A stretch of DNA of 64,000 nucleotides from Rhynchonema sp. JSB1_4 (lineage: Eukaryota > Nematoda > Chromadorea > Monhysterida > Xyalidae), in the NCBI GenBank assembly GCA_030248065.1, contig JASAMV010004418.1:1-64000 (forward strand), read 5' to 3'. A model generated the notes under the pieces. The model was not told where the DNA came from. It ran no database searches and saw nothing but the letters and a program-made list of their open reading frames with translations. Numbering within the stretch: the first letter of the stretch is position 1; the number at the start of each line of letters is the position of its first letter. Of the stretch, positions 23,701 to 37,243 are shown one piece after another. The position numbers and the translations under genes were made by a program.

Positions 23701-25855
23701 GCGTGATGATGTCAAACAATCAACCACTAACTCACTCAAGTTCGACTTATGCCGCTAATCCGTTACTCGCTTCTGGTTGGTTGGAGGAATATACAGTATT
23801 TCCAAATTGTGTTGTCGTGCACGACCATTGGTTGTTCATATAGACAACAATAGAATGAAAATACCAAACTTTTTCCCTGATTTATCAAGGCGATTCACTG
23901 CGTCAACCGTCCCACAACATCGATCGGCTCTACCAGCGTTATGTGGACCAAATATTGGCGCTCAAAGATCAACTAATCGATAAACAGGGCGCGTTGGATA
24001 AGAAGAATGCGGAATACGATGAATTAAAGCAGAGGTACATTTAGTCAGCTGGTTGATGTTTCAGTTTGTTCGGTAACGTAGGAATCCGATCATCTTGTTT
24101 GCATCAAGGAAAACGTGCGACAAACATAAAATATACAGCACCCAACAATTTCAGATACCGTATCCTGCGACGCGAATTGCGGTCGGCTGTGCAGGTGCAG
24201 GATGACACACGAAAAGCCGCGGAACGACTGAGGTTGATTGATTCTACTGAAACCATTTTTAACCTCATCTGATTATTATTTTTTGCACCCCACATTCAGA
24301 AACACCGAGCAGCTTTTGCAACGCACCATGGCTGAATTGAAGCAACTGCAGCAAATGCAGCTGAGTGCAGATGAACTGCATGAAATCAACAGTCAATTTG
24401 ATTGGTTGAATCTGAGGTGAGAGGAAAAAAAGCTGCTTTTGTTTGAAACAGTTCAAATGACAAATTTCGGACACTCGATTGTGGGCTTTGCGTTTGGACA
24501 GACGACGGTCTGCTGGGGTACCATTTGTTCTGCTACATACAGTAGCTGTTATGCAACTTGATAAACGGACCAATGCTCAGTCCTTTCATATCCCAACTGT
24601 AAATTGGGCGCAATAACATACATATTGCAGAAACGAAGAATTGAGCGAGCAACTATCGCTGGTTGAGCGAGAGCGTGACGAACTTAAAGCCGGTACATCA
24701 TCTGGTGCCACGGGTACTCCATTAGTTGGGGCAACGACCGGCACAAAGCCAACGAAACGTGGTAGACAGATTGGTACACCACATGGGACGCCTGTGGTGG
24801 GTTTCAGCTTGTTGTTTTTCTGGCTAGTTTTGATCAAATTCGAGTTAGTTTTCCCTGCTTTCACTGGCGATGGTCCGGCTCACCGTCAAGTTTGTGAATG
24901 AACAGGCTTCACGTCATCAACAATCGGTTGTCAAACTAGTCCAAGGCACCATTATCCTGTTATGTGTTCAACCAGCCCACAACGATTTCACCAGCAGGGC
25001 TGACTTAGAAAATCTTAAACAATGACAAAAAGGCCGACTTCCCAAGCTAATGTTTCACACAAATCGCAGCGTCGTCTGCCCCGTTCCAAGTCGTCAATGG
25101 TGATGCACAAAGGCAAACTCCTGGCCTCGGACGAGTCGGACAGCGACCCTGATCATGAAGGACATGCGCAATCGAGGTTGGTGGCTTATTTTGTTATTTT
25201 TAATGTTTGGTCCGAATGTAAACATAGTTTATTTTTTTAGCGAATTCGATTCCGAATGCCAAGCTGAATTGCGACAATGTCAGTTTGTGGCCAAGTGCCT
25301 CGTCGCCACACTCAGATCGATAAAAAGTGGCCAACCCCCATCTGTCGATTTGCTGTTGGCGTGCAAAAGTGAGTCGATAATTAGAATAAATGGTTTTATT
25401 TTCCAAATACAAGATTCATGAAATAACTTTTGACCCAACCCCAAAAGTGCCACTGATTTTGACCGGAGGCACATAAAAAAGTAGCTTATACGCTTGTCGA
25501 AATTTCTGGCATACACAAAAAATCGACACTTCTGATCATAAAGTCACCCGACGAATTCGGATCCGATCATCAAGTTTGACGCTGGCCGCCAAATTCCACT
25601 GATGATTTTTCAGACCCCGACTTGGGTGACAGCGACCTCGACGCTATAGGCGGTGTTGGTGGCGGACATCGATCGATGACATCCGTAGACCCCAATCCAT
25701 CACCCTTCAATCGATTAGTGCAAATGTATGACGATTTAAAGGACGCACATTGTATTGTCGCAGACATGTACAAAGAGAGGGTGGCTGACCAGCTGAATGA
25801 CTCGCATTTCAAGAACCGAGCCTACAAACGCGGAAATAGCAATTTGTTTCGGTGA
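20735..25855 (+). CDS. Ser-rich coiled-coil protein, 16 exons, family not recognised
   Basis: A phase-consistent model uses exons 20735-20870, 21053-21364, 21572-21736, 21821-21898, 21988-22118, 22574-22798, 23010-23205, 23656-23775, 23890-24034, 24155-24232, 24300-24416, 24631-24796, 24906-24963, 25047-25176, 25241-25368 and 25614-25855, encoding about 808 residues. The start MDFLSRLRRSPSSSS is the only good ATG. Residues 1-430 are Ser/Asn/Gln-rich and probably disordered, with a basic-Ser patch around FVMERSKSIFLPFP and a Ser run. From about 455 to 570 there is a heptad-rich coiled coil (YVDQILALKDQLIDKQG through RNEELSEQLSLVERERDEL). An acidic-Ser segment (ASDESDSDPDHEG) and a C-terminal helical part (LVQMYDDLKDAHCIVADMYK) follow. 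The layout suggests a cytoskeletal or junctional scaffold; that is inference. Exons 13-14 use weaker splice sites and are least certain. Confidence 0.8.
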
Positions 25856-27009
25856 TTGATCATTTTTTGATCTTTATTTATCGATGTTTAGAATATTGTC
25901 GCCTAGAGTTTCGCGCGTGGCACTAGAACTCGGACAAATGCTGCAGAACAAAGATTTCTGTGTTTGGGTATTGATGCTCATGAATGGTTCTCCTCACTAT
26001 TATTAGTACAGCTGGACATGTTGTCTTCCCATGTTCATTTGTTCTCCAAGCTACTTAATAATTGTACAAAATGTCTTCCTCTTCATCGTTTTCACACTCA
26101 TTATATTGTTGATTTGGGCTGCCAAATTCAAAATTTTATTTGCGGTCTATTTATAGTGCTATTGGTGCAGAAAAGTACAATATTATACTTTTTATTGGGT
26201 ATTTGTCCTTTCGATGGATGGCTTGATTCTACATGAATGAATACGATAAAATGAACGAGATGACTGCTTTGTGAAGTGTAAGACAAAAACGTTTTCAGAC
26301 TGTGTGCAAAACTATGCCAAAACAAAGTACACACCGAGGTTTTCCACAGAAAGCCCAAAGGGCTTTACCTTTTTCTATTGTTTTATTTAGCGCTGCCAAC
26401 TCATGGCTTTATTTGGGTTTGCACGTGTTGATCAGTCTGCTCCGGAAAAAACGCCAAATCACACAAAAACCCCAAAAAAAACAAAAAAAAAAATCTCACA
26501 TCCCTTTCCCCCACCAATCCCCAAAAATTCTTTGTTTCCGTGTGATTATCAACGTTCTTATACAGGCAATGAAAGTAGCTTTTTGCGTTTGTCAGCCAAA
26601 CATAATGAAATATAGATTACAAAGAGCATCGATAGACCGCAATGTGTTCATGAAACGCAGAGATAAAAGTATAAAAATGTATCCGAGCAGACTGTTCCTC
26701 AAAGAAATGAAAAAAGCAAATTGCATTATAGACAAATGTGTGAAAAGACTTGACAAAAACTACCTCATGCAAAATCACATCCATCGGGCATAAACACCGA
26801 AACTTGCAAGCATAGGAATTTCGAAAACACAAGATTTGAACAACGAAATTCATTCATCTATACTTCGAGAAAAATGAGCTAGACTTCAAGTAATGCAAAA
26901 CAGAATAGATCACATAAACGTAATATAGATAGATTGGTTGTGAACTTGAGCCACAGGCGTCATGATACGCAAGGTTACAGACCACGATGCACTTTGTGCA
27001 TCTTACACT
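25856..27009. other. No certain gene; 3' flank
   Basis: Mostly A+T-rich with an A-tract near 26468-26492. A possible extra exon at about 25895-25940 (reading ILSPRVSRVALELGQML) follows a TTTAG acceptor and could extend an isoform of the coiled-coil gene. No other exon is convincing. Confidence 0.35.
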
Positions 27010-27315
27010 CTAAGCCTGGGTGCGTAAAATAATTTTCTGGAGCTGAAGTGCACGGCGGTCTGCTGATACATTGTACGGCCACGTTGAGAAATTCAACAGC
27101 GCAAAATTTTTGAGAACCAGAACACACACCACACCAGAACAAATGGTAGATGGCCAGCAAATACATGACACCATCACCCATTGAAGCACATTCACCAGGC
27201 TTAGGCTTAGGAATTCGATATTTTTCATGTTGACGCAGACGAATAGGTCCCTGATTTGCTCATACGGGCTCCATGACGGTGTTGCAGCCAACAGCAGTGG
27301 TTGTGATTTGGTCAT
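27010..27315 (-). CDS. Possible small membrane protein or receptor fragment
   Basis: A single 101-codon minus-strand ORF from ATG to TAG. After a polar start (MTKSQPLLLAATPSWSPYEQ) it has one or two hydrophobic stretches, about residues 33-55 (FLSLSLVNVLQWVMVSCICW) and 58-75 (ICSGVVCVLVLKNFALLNF), then a basic tail. It could be a small two-helix membrane protein or a relic of a nematode chemoreceptor. It has no visible partner exons and no recognised motif. Confidence 0.3.
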   Translation of the reverse strand: MTKSQPLLLAATPSWSPYEQIRDLFVCVNMKNIEFLSLSLVNVLQWVMVSCICWPSTICSGVVCVLVLKNFALLNFSTWPYNVSADRRALQLQKIILRTQA

Positions 27316-27994
27316 GTCTGCTTCAACATATTCGATAACTAGATTGATGTGCGAGTAAAACTGGAATAAAATATGCGCATAAAAACATTGTTTTGCGGCA
27401 GATTCAAATGAAAATCAAAAAACTCTCAAAATCATGTTCTTATTATGCAAACCTTGAAAAAGTGAACCAAATATGATGAAATCTCCATTGGACCAATGCG
27501 TTGCGTCACTGTGGCACCAGAAAATAGCAGCAGAAAATGAAACACAATATCGATTGAACTTTATTTTATCGGCGTATTATAAACGTAAATTCATCGTTCA
27601 CCTTCAAATAATCGTGATTTTTTCTCGGTGAAACATTTGTGAAGTGTAAACAATCTTTGCACAATTATGTGTGAATTTCACACATTATTGTGTGTTTTTT
27701 CTGGAACGACACAGTTTTTGTGTACATCATAACAGAGATAACACAAATGTGTGTCTTTTGCAATTCACACAAAAATGTGTGATCGTGATTCACACATTAT
27801 TTCCCAGCGAGTGAGAAAAATTAATAATGAGCATTTCAATGCAAACAATTTATATACAAGAATTGTCTTTGTAAACCGTCTTGAATTCGTCTTGAAATAA
27901 TGTCCTGCCCTTCTATGCTACGTTCACTTCACAAGCTTGCGTAATAAGAGGAAAAGTAGTCAATTATGAGAAACAAAAATCAAATGCAACGATT

Positions 27995-30190
27995 TCACAG
28001 AGTGTTCAATTTTACAAGAAATTCACTGAGAAAGTTCTGAAGATCGTCCCTCGTCGCAGGACAGTCTTGCAGTTTAGCCTGAAACGAATGCTGTTAGATT
28101 AGGAGGATGTCGCCAAACAGTGACTGGTGTTCCAGATTGGGTACATTCCGAATAGCAAAAACTGGCTTGTGCGCCGAGAGGAGACAGCTTTCGGCCATCT
28201 TATTGCTTTAGATTGGTATGTATACATACCTTTGCCTGCTGATTTGTTTGAGTGTGCTGGCAGCTGAATCAGAATTTCAGGTCGCTTTGTGCATATCAAA
28301 GTTAATAAGACATGAGACATTTAATAGCCATTTTCAATCCTGGGGGAAACAGCAGGTATTCGTCGTATGCAAAACTCGACCAAAAATATTCTTATTCAGG
28401 ACCATTCATGACCCAAAAACCACACGATAATACCAAATTTGAGCCAAATCGATAAGACGACCTCAATTGAAGGTTTTCTGTATTGAGCGCTTTGTAGTGG
28501 TCGTCCAATAACCAAGTGGGTTGGATTCCCAGAACCAAGAAAGGTGTGCGTGCCTCTTTGGCGCTTTTCACCGAAAATTTTTCATAAGGGGACCAAGGCG
28601 AGACGATGACTTAGGTAGTACTCTTGGAGCACTGGTCTGCCAGGGGACTGGATCACACATATTCCAATAAGGCAGTGAAGCATCAGCCAACCAACCAAGA
28701 TGGCGTGCGTTCTCTTTTGATCACTGTCTAAGTCGAGCAGTTCATCAATGTCCATGTCACAGTCGACCGCCTGATCCTGCAAGGCCACTGTGATTTGCTA
28801 CTGCCTTTGCCTATAAATAAAAATACTGTTTTAATCAGTTTCGAGATTCTTTGGGGTGCAAGTCTGTCTTGTCAAAAAGACATCGATATCTTTTGCCACA
28901 TTTGTATAAAATTGCTGGTCCCGTGCGCTCACCACTTACCCTTAGTTCAGTTGCTGTATCGTTTACAGCTTGACAGCGGGCAACAAATCAATTAGCCTGT
29001 GAAAATATTTCCCGAAAGGAAAAACCAGGGCTGACCTCATCCATATACAACGTCTCCAAATTGTCCATCAACCACTCCTCCACCTTAATCCTTTTTCTGA
29101 TCAGTGCCATTTGTTGTTTGCCGTATTTCATCGTCAGAATTTTCGATCGTTCTTCTTTCTTCATTTCTTTAGAGCTCGATGGAGTTACTGAAACGGAACA
29201 TCAGAAGAACATTTTTAAGGATTTCATCATGTCCATAGGCACTGACGATGACCTGGTGCACCGCAACCTTGCAGGCTCGTCCCATCCGCACTAGTCGGAC
29301 TTAGCAACGTATGCGGCGTTTATGAATCTCGAAAGCACAATGTGGGATACACTTGAACCTGAACATTTCTAACCCATAAAAACGATTGGAAGACACAGCA
29401 AACTCGCGTGTACTACAAGTTGAAGAAATGTAGTCGAACAGTTATGGCGCTGCGCTCTCAAGTGTGCATTATAATCAGAGATGTTCTTTTATTCGATCCG
29501 AAGTGCGTGTAAGCGCCTATTATAAATCTCACTTTTTTCGTTCGCGGAGACAATTTTCTCACAAACCCATCATCCATTTTCAATGAAATTTTTCAGTTGT
29601 GGCAAAGCGAGACTACAAGAGCATTGGATACATGAACGTGAAATTGTCCCTCCACCGAAAAAAAGAAGATGTGAAACTCTCCAGTAGGGTCACTTGATAT
29701 TATCAGCCCATTTGCAAATCTTTGCAGCGTAAAGTTAACGATAATTCTGCACTTCTTCAAGGGCCACCTTAACAGACAGGTGCACAAAGACAAATATTAT
29801 CAGCAGGCAAGGCATTGTGGTCAGAAAATGTACAGACGACAGAACCGGGCATGTGTGAATTTCTCCATTCGTGGGACTCTCCAACCATCGAAATAGCGAA
29901 AAAAGCGGTTATGACGATGTTCTTAAAAGTAATCACATTCGATCACCAAATTGGATAACCGTTCGTTTTGCATTTCCCGCACCCAAAAACTAACCGTCCT
30001 GAAAGTGTGCCACCCTGTCCGTCCGCTCATCACTGGGTCTGTCGGGTACGAGTGAAACATCAGCCACACCACCACGCGCTGATTGTTTTGAATCCGAATC
30101 CCCGCACTTGTGTTGCGCTGGCACGTCGCTACACGGCCCGTAGCCGGGCGGGAAGTTCGCGAACTCGGCTTGCTTGGCTGCCGCTGACAT
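27995..30190 (-). CDS. PPP1R14-family (CPI-17/PHI-1-like) protein phosphatase 1 inhibitor
   Basis: Four minus-strand exons join in phase: 30190-29995, 29187-29036, 28776-28696 and 28078-27995, giving 170 residues, in the usual family range. All have AG acceptors and GT donors. The N-terminal 66 residues are variable and polar. The family domain follows: ILTMKYG aligns with the VTVKYDR motif that holds the regulatory threonine, then RIKVEEWLMDNLETLYMDE, MDIDELLDLDSDQKR and a final helix LQNFLSEFLVKLNTL, matching the order in CPI-17. In the known family, phosphorylation of that Thr turns the protein into a potent inhibitor of myosin-type PP1 holoenzymes, raising myosin light-chain phosphorylation. 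The Thr is retained here, although the preceding residues are K-I-L rather than A-R-V. It sits alone, head-to-head with nothing obvious. Confidence 0.85.
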
Positions 30191-31062
30191 TGTTTTCTGG
30201 GCCGGGATTTACTTTTGAACACAATATTTTTGATAATGATAGAAGGTTATCTGGAAATAAAATTCTTTTTGTCAATGACATGAAAATGCCGTTTCTTTTC
30301 ATCCATATACTGTAGCCATTTGCTATGCGAGAAGTTTACTGGCGGTCTACAAAGTGGTTGTTGCAGCAATGCTTTGTATTTGGTAAAGTGACACACTATA
30401 CAAAAGGAAACTTCACTGAGGTCTCAAAAGTTGTACAATGGTACAGTGATATCCTATACAAAGGAAACGCTGACTATACAAAAGGGTGTCTTTATTTTTT
30501 ATGCATGAAACGCGGTGGCAGCGCTGATATCATCGAAAAGTCTACTGCTCAGAAACGATAGACAGACCGAGAGCAACGAGTAACATGATAAAGAAAGATA
30601 TCAATAAACTCATACGGCTATGTCTCAGCTCGCCAAACAGAAATAAGGTGCACTCCGATTTTCCTAGTCCATGCAGAAGAATCAAAGCTAACAATGGAAT
30701 AACGCAGAAGCTTCGATTATTCCGTGGCAGAAGCTGCAATATGCAGCCCTTATGGAAGACCATAAAACAACACTAACATTAGGGAACCGACCAGAATTAT
30801 CCGAGAAAATTAGCCGCTATACAGTACATAACTTTGCTGGTGGTACCAGATATCCCCTATGAGAGTCAGACTAGGCATCAGTGGCCTTTTTCTATATTTT
30901 TGCAATGGTTTGGCAGGAAAGGACGGAAAGGCCAAGTGCCAGGATCCGGTTTCGGCATTCATTATGGTCCCTCCCTGCCCGTGGCTTTATGACAGTGTTT
31001 CACGCTGGATTTCACAAGACCTTCTCGTCGGCCGTAAAAACACAGCACATGTATAGGTACAT
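30191..31062. other. Upstream flank of the PPP1R14-like gene
   Basis: No exon seen. The word CTATACAAAAGG or a close variant recurs three times within 30397-30485. Confidence 0.4.
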
Positions 31063-32060
<998 letters not shown>

Positions 32061-34944
32061 ATGCACACCCACATAAAGCATATGAAAAAGTCCTTATCAT
32101 CAGGGTGGCTAATTTCGCGATCTCCGTACACGACTAAACACTTTGCAAAAATAGTGCTACCTTAGGCCCCGGAATGCTGAGCATAGTCGAAGAAAAAGTG
32201 TAAACGCTATCAGAAATGTTTATCTTTGAGCCATTCAAATGTTTTGTCTTGCGCATTTGTGAGAAATCATGGAACGCGACAGCGTACCTAACACGCTCAC
32301 AAACTACATACATACTGTATGTATATACAGTACAGTGCCAGCTGCAACTCGTACTATCGGGAAATTTATGAGATTACTGTTTATTAAATTTGTTAGATAC
32401 TCGAGAAACTTGGAAACAGGGCTTGGACAGGGGAATCAGCGCATGCTGATTTTAAAGTGGAGGCGTTTTACGAAAGAACATGTCTCTTTGGCAGATGTTT
32501 CCTAATGAACCATAAGTATGACAATCTGCAAGAAACAACGATATTTACTCAAATGCGTGGCATATGATGCGTACAACGTCTCTCTGTGACAACTTGTGCA
32601 CCAAACAGAGAAAAAGAAAAACGTCACAAACAAACCCGTTTGAGATGAGTAAACATTTCGCAATTTTGGTAATGTTACACCATGTGGTAGCGCACAAAGA
32701 GCAATTCCCGCGCGATAAATAGGACTGTGAGAACATCGCGTGCAGTAACTATACCTGATAGTCTGAACTGATAGTTTTTCCGGAGGATATGTACACTGTA
32801 CCTATTAGTTTTCGCAACTGCATACCGATAGTCCAAAAGCAGTTGCTTTGGTATTGGTTAGTAGTCACCTGGTGAGTCCGCACTGACGATGACCTGATTA
32901 TTTATGAGGAGGCTCGCTTTCGTATAGGAAGCTACAGTACTCGAAGCCCAACCCAATCTTCTATGCGCTACAGTCTCACAAACCAAAACTGACGAAACCA
33001 AATAACTGCGAAAAGGCAGTCTGCGAAAGCCTGGGGGTAGAAAGCAATAACGCATTGCGCACAACTTGCCGGCAATTGGTAATTGTAATTTTTCAAAACC
33101 GACAACTACTGCAATTCGCCAGGACAAAGTAACAAACATAAAACAGACCCGACGTTCAAAAAGTGGTGCATTTGCGGTGCTGAAAAGGTTATAGTCTGGG
33201 ATCGATACGAAGCTTCGAAATCACCCGGGAATGTGCTCTTTTAGCACAGATAGTGGCTCATTCGAAAACATTCAAATCATAAAAATACAGTTTATTAGGA
33301 ACAGTTTTGCCAAGTAAAAGTAAAAATCGGAACCACTTTACGCATATACACATTTTCACATCAAAATTGAAACAGCCGAGACACCAAACTATAGCCATCT
33401 CAGAGGCAGGAAGCCACAGAACAGAGCACTGACATCTGGTATAATCAAAGAGAGAGAAAGGAAACATTGCCATGCTGGGTTGTGGGTATAAATTGCGTTT
33501 CAGGAACGAAAGTGTAAGCAAATTAACAAAAATGGGCCCCAATAGTCGCAAATGAACATCCTGGGATGGGAGCGCGCGAACAGGAAAGTAAAATATAAAA
33601 CATTTGATGAATCACTTCGCTGGTCGATACCTTACATACATGTGGTGTGTTTTTTCACAGATTTATTAGGGTCGCCCGAATTTATTTTACATTGAGATGC
33701 TCTGTACATTACATCTATAAAACGTGTACCGAAGATTTTGTTGTTTCGTGTTTCAAAAAGTCACGTCTCAAAACTTATTGCTCTTGTTTATATCCAACGC
33801 ACACAGCATAACATCATAATGTTGTTGGTTTTGCGTAGGCTTTTGGTTTTGACAGATTTTCCACCAACATACAACATAAAAACTAAAACAAAGGAGAGTG
33901 TGAGTATATTACCAGGGTGCAGGTTTTGAACTATGGTCTAAGTCGCACTGAAGCAACATGAAGTGATGGCCGTTCTCACGTTGGGTAGCCGAGTTAAAAC
34001 AGAGCATTGGTCCTCCGACGCTTGCGCCAACGTCAGAAGTGGGAAAAGCCATGTGTTGCCTGCAAAATTGTTCATCAGAATTTTTACAAAAGACGAGGCC
34101 AAAAGGCCGATATAAATATGCGGGAGCCAATGGCCAAAGAAAGATCCAGCGACTAAATTTGTCCAAGCTTATTGTCTTCTTGCTTCAAAAAACCGCATTA
34201 CAAATCACATTTTGCCGCAAGGGCACGAAAATTTATTAGAGTGAAACAATTTATCGCTGTTTGTGTATATCGGTCGGGGGACCAACAAGAGTCGAAAATA
34301 GGCCGAACGATAAATCAAATAAACATTGGCCGGTACGTTTTGAAGCAACACAAATTACGAGCACCCCGGGGTTGGCATGCTAATCGCTTTTTTGGGACAG
34401 AAAGTTATGCAAACCATGTTTGTTACGCTCAATGTTGGCTGTTTACGGGGTGCGGTATCTCTGTTTATCCCTGCCGACTTTCAGCTGAATAAGCCAGAGT
34501 GACAATGCGCCTGATGCCGGATTTTCCACTTAGCCCCCCGAACAGTCGCAAAACAACAGACAATTCCCCAAATGTATGTACATGTTCCGAACTTTTTCGA
34601 GAACTTTCCGTCTGCCCCTGAAACAGAACGGTCGCAAAACGCATAATCAATGTTTACAAAGTCTAAAGTTTAACCTTACAGATTACCAATGTTAAATGAG
34701 ATTAAATACATTATGTATGTATACAGTATATACAGTATGTATGTATGTATCATTCCATTGGCGGCAATTCGAACCCTTATGACACTTTAAACTGTAACCA
34801 CCTAGCGAATAGACACACGGTCATACTCGTCGCTGCGCATAACGAACGGAACCGGTGTCATGAGTCTGGCGGTTCGGAACTCACAATTGGTGAGCCTATG
34901 ACGTGATAGTCGGATAGCGGCGTAGAGCCGGGTCGGATGCAACG
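32061..34944. other. No recognisable gene
   Basis: About 2.9 kb of intergenic sequence with overlapping short frames only. It contains one of three copies of the word GCACTGACGATGACC at 32880-32894 and TATGTA/TACATA-rich DNA near 34710-34755. Confidence 0.4.
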
Positions 34945-34952
34945 AACCGAAC

Positions 34953-36567
34953 CAGGGTTGGGAAAAAAATTTTAAGCAAGTTTTTAAAAAAAAATTTAAT
35001 TTTTGTTTAAAAAGTTTCAGATTCGGGGAAATTTTACCAAACGCCTAAAAAACGCGCAAAAACGGGAAAGAACGCAACTTTAATTGACAAGTCACTTTTG
35101 TGACTTGGTTTGCATCACTTATGAAGGGTGTTTACGTCATTTTGGTGCGATCCAACAGTCTGTGCTTGATATGGACCGATGATTGCTACCCTGTGGTATC
35201 AGACACAACCGTTTGTGGTCGAATAAGCAATATTCATTCATAAACCACACGGAATTGAGAATATAAGCTGCAGAAATACTTGTCGAGTATAGGCAAACCA
35301 CGCCAACACGAGCCCGATTTCGCAGCTGGCAGAATAGTGAAACATTCATACGTGGCTGCTGATTTGGTAAATGTTACACGTTGAAGAATACAAAGTGGAG
35401 CATGATGATTTTCTCTTTCTATTCGTTTTGAACACACACCACCTTCGAAATTGGGCTCGTGTTGGTGTAGTTTGCCTTTAGCTGAATCAGTCGTATATGA
35501 CCGACCTGATGTGGTATGACATCGAAGTACCATGTAGGTATATGCATACTGTGTCCAGGGTTGGATTAAAAAAAAAGTAAAAATTTTTTTGTAAAAAAAA
35601 AATTTTTTTTTAAAAAAAAAAAAGTTGGCCACTTTTTTTATTTTAAAATTTTAAAAAGTAAGTCCACTTTTTTTATTATTTTTCCCCTTTTTTTCGTTAT
35701 TTTCTCACTTTTTTAAGGTAAAAATGTATGTTTTCATGCGTTTTATTGCTCATCATTCTCAAAAAATCGCCTGCGGCGCTTATATTTCAGTTTAAAATGG
35801 CGTTGTAATGAACTCATACAGTTCCTAGACATCCCAACAATCGCTGCACGTATAATATAGGACACCCCATACCGTATACTGTGCAGTTATTGAGCTATCG
35901 ACGTAAGCTATCGACAGACTCCACGTTGCTCGCCTATTTGCAGTTGTGTGGATTTGTCATTTGTTGCTTTTGTCACACAACATGAGTGTGGTGTAGCTCT
36001 TTATCTCTCTTCAAATTTATCCCCAAATTCACAAACAGAAGGTTGGTCTCCCTTTTGTCATATATGTATGCCCACAGAGTTACCTTCGGGCGGGTTCTCA
36101 AAGTTGTGACCAAATGGGCTAGATCGCAGGTGATCGACATAAACATGCAAGTCAGTGGAGAAGTTCTCTTTAGTGTCCCTCAAAACATACCTAAGTAACA
36201 TGATTTCAGAAATTTCATTTTTCTAGAAACCAATTTTTTGGGGTCCGGAATAAAAAAAAGTGATTTTTAAAAAAAAATTTTAAAAAGTTTTTTTTTAAAA
36301 AAGTTCGATAATAAAAAATTTTTTAATCCAACCCTGACTGTGTCCCATGTATTGCGGGAAGGTATAATACCATCATTTGGGGCATCTTAGGTACCAAATA
36401 CGTGCCCCAAAGGAGATTTTGTGAAGAAAATTTTTCGACCCTTGAGAAAAAATGACAAATAATAACCCCCGAAAAGGCCATTTTTGGACGCTTTAGAACA
36501 TTTTGTTCCCCCAAAAAAAATTAAATTTTTTTTCAAAAACCTTTTTAAAAATTTTTTCCCAACCCTG
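34953..36567. mobile_element. hAT-type MITE A, carrying a second hAT MITE inside
   Basis: Starts CAGGGTTGGGAAAAAAATTTT and ends AAATTTTTTCCCAACCCTG. The 8-bp duplication AACCGAAC flanks both ends (34945-34952 and 36568-36575). Removing the nested element 35556-36336 and one target copy leaves about 826 bp. No transposase frame. Confidence 0.9.
35556..36336. mobile_element. hAT-type MITE B nested in MITE A
   Basis: Starts CAGGGTTGGATTAAAAAA and ends TTTTTTAATCCAACCCTG, with the 8-bp duplication ACTGTGTC at 35548-35555 and 36337-36344. It is 781 bp. It must have inserted after element A. Confidence 0.9.
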
Positions 36568-36692
36568 AACCGAACCTTCTCGAGTAGAGATGGGTGCGAA
36601 CCGTTGTGTTCCGGGGTCGTAGCTTTCGCGAAAAACGCGTCGATTCATACGTAAGCGAACTGACCGGTATTGTGTGTGCGTGCTTTGTGTTT

Positions 36693-37241
36693 ATGAGTGA
36701 TTCTGAGCCGCAGCCAGACCGCGTTCCCGTAGCTCAGTTCGTAGAGCAACTGGCTGTCCAGGCCTGTACTGTTAAGCAGGGACCATCTCAACCATCTTAC
36801 CAGAAAGCCCTTTCATTTGACAGAAGTTGGAAGTTGTGACATGAACATAGTGGGACTCAGTTTCCATGACGGCGTGTGCACGCGTCAATACACAACAATG
36901 GGTCACAAGTGCTTGGTTGTCCGGGGACACCTGAACTATCATGAAAACAATAGAACATCCAGAAGGCTTTCAGAGCAGAAAAACAGCTATTAAGCATGCG
37001 GACCAAGTTGTTTGAAACAGCCGTTGGAGATTCGCTGTGAGAAAGTTTCAGCATTCTGACGGGATGAAATAAAGAAGTGTCTAGATTTGCGATGAAGAGT
37101 CTTCCATACATCTGCGTTTGCTTGCAATGGCTGCAATCAGGTTTGAATTTATTTTTTTTGCATTTTACCAAGTTTATCAGATTTCGTTATGACGGTGTGA
37201 TTCAACATTTGCGTGTGAAAGTGGATCTTTTCATGAATTAA
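36693..37241 (+). CDS. Small polar protein, two exons, unrecognised
   Basis: Exon 36693-36832 starts MSDSEPQPDRVPVAQFVEQL with good codon-like composition. Exon 37181-37241 after TTTATCAG continues in phase (FRYDGVIQHLRVKVDLFMN, then TAA), giving 66 residues. The 36832 donor (AA|GTTGTG) is weak. The stop lies 2 bp before the ATG I chose for the next gene, so one of the two models may be wrong or the genes may form a zero-gap operon. No family recognised. Confidence 0.35.
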
Positions 37242-37243
37242 AA

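Noticed and set aside
26302..26793. 163-codon plus ORF
   Set aside because: Built around A-tracts with Lys/Gln-rich low-complexity translation and no splice signals.
36730..36790. tRNA-like A-box (TAGCTCAGTTCGTAGAGC) suggesting a tRNA or SINE
   Set aside because: No B box or foldable T arm follows, and the same bases read as a sensible protein exon (PVAQFVEQLAVQACTVKQG).
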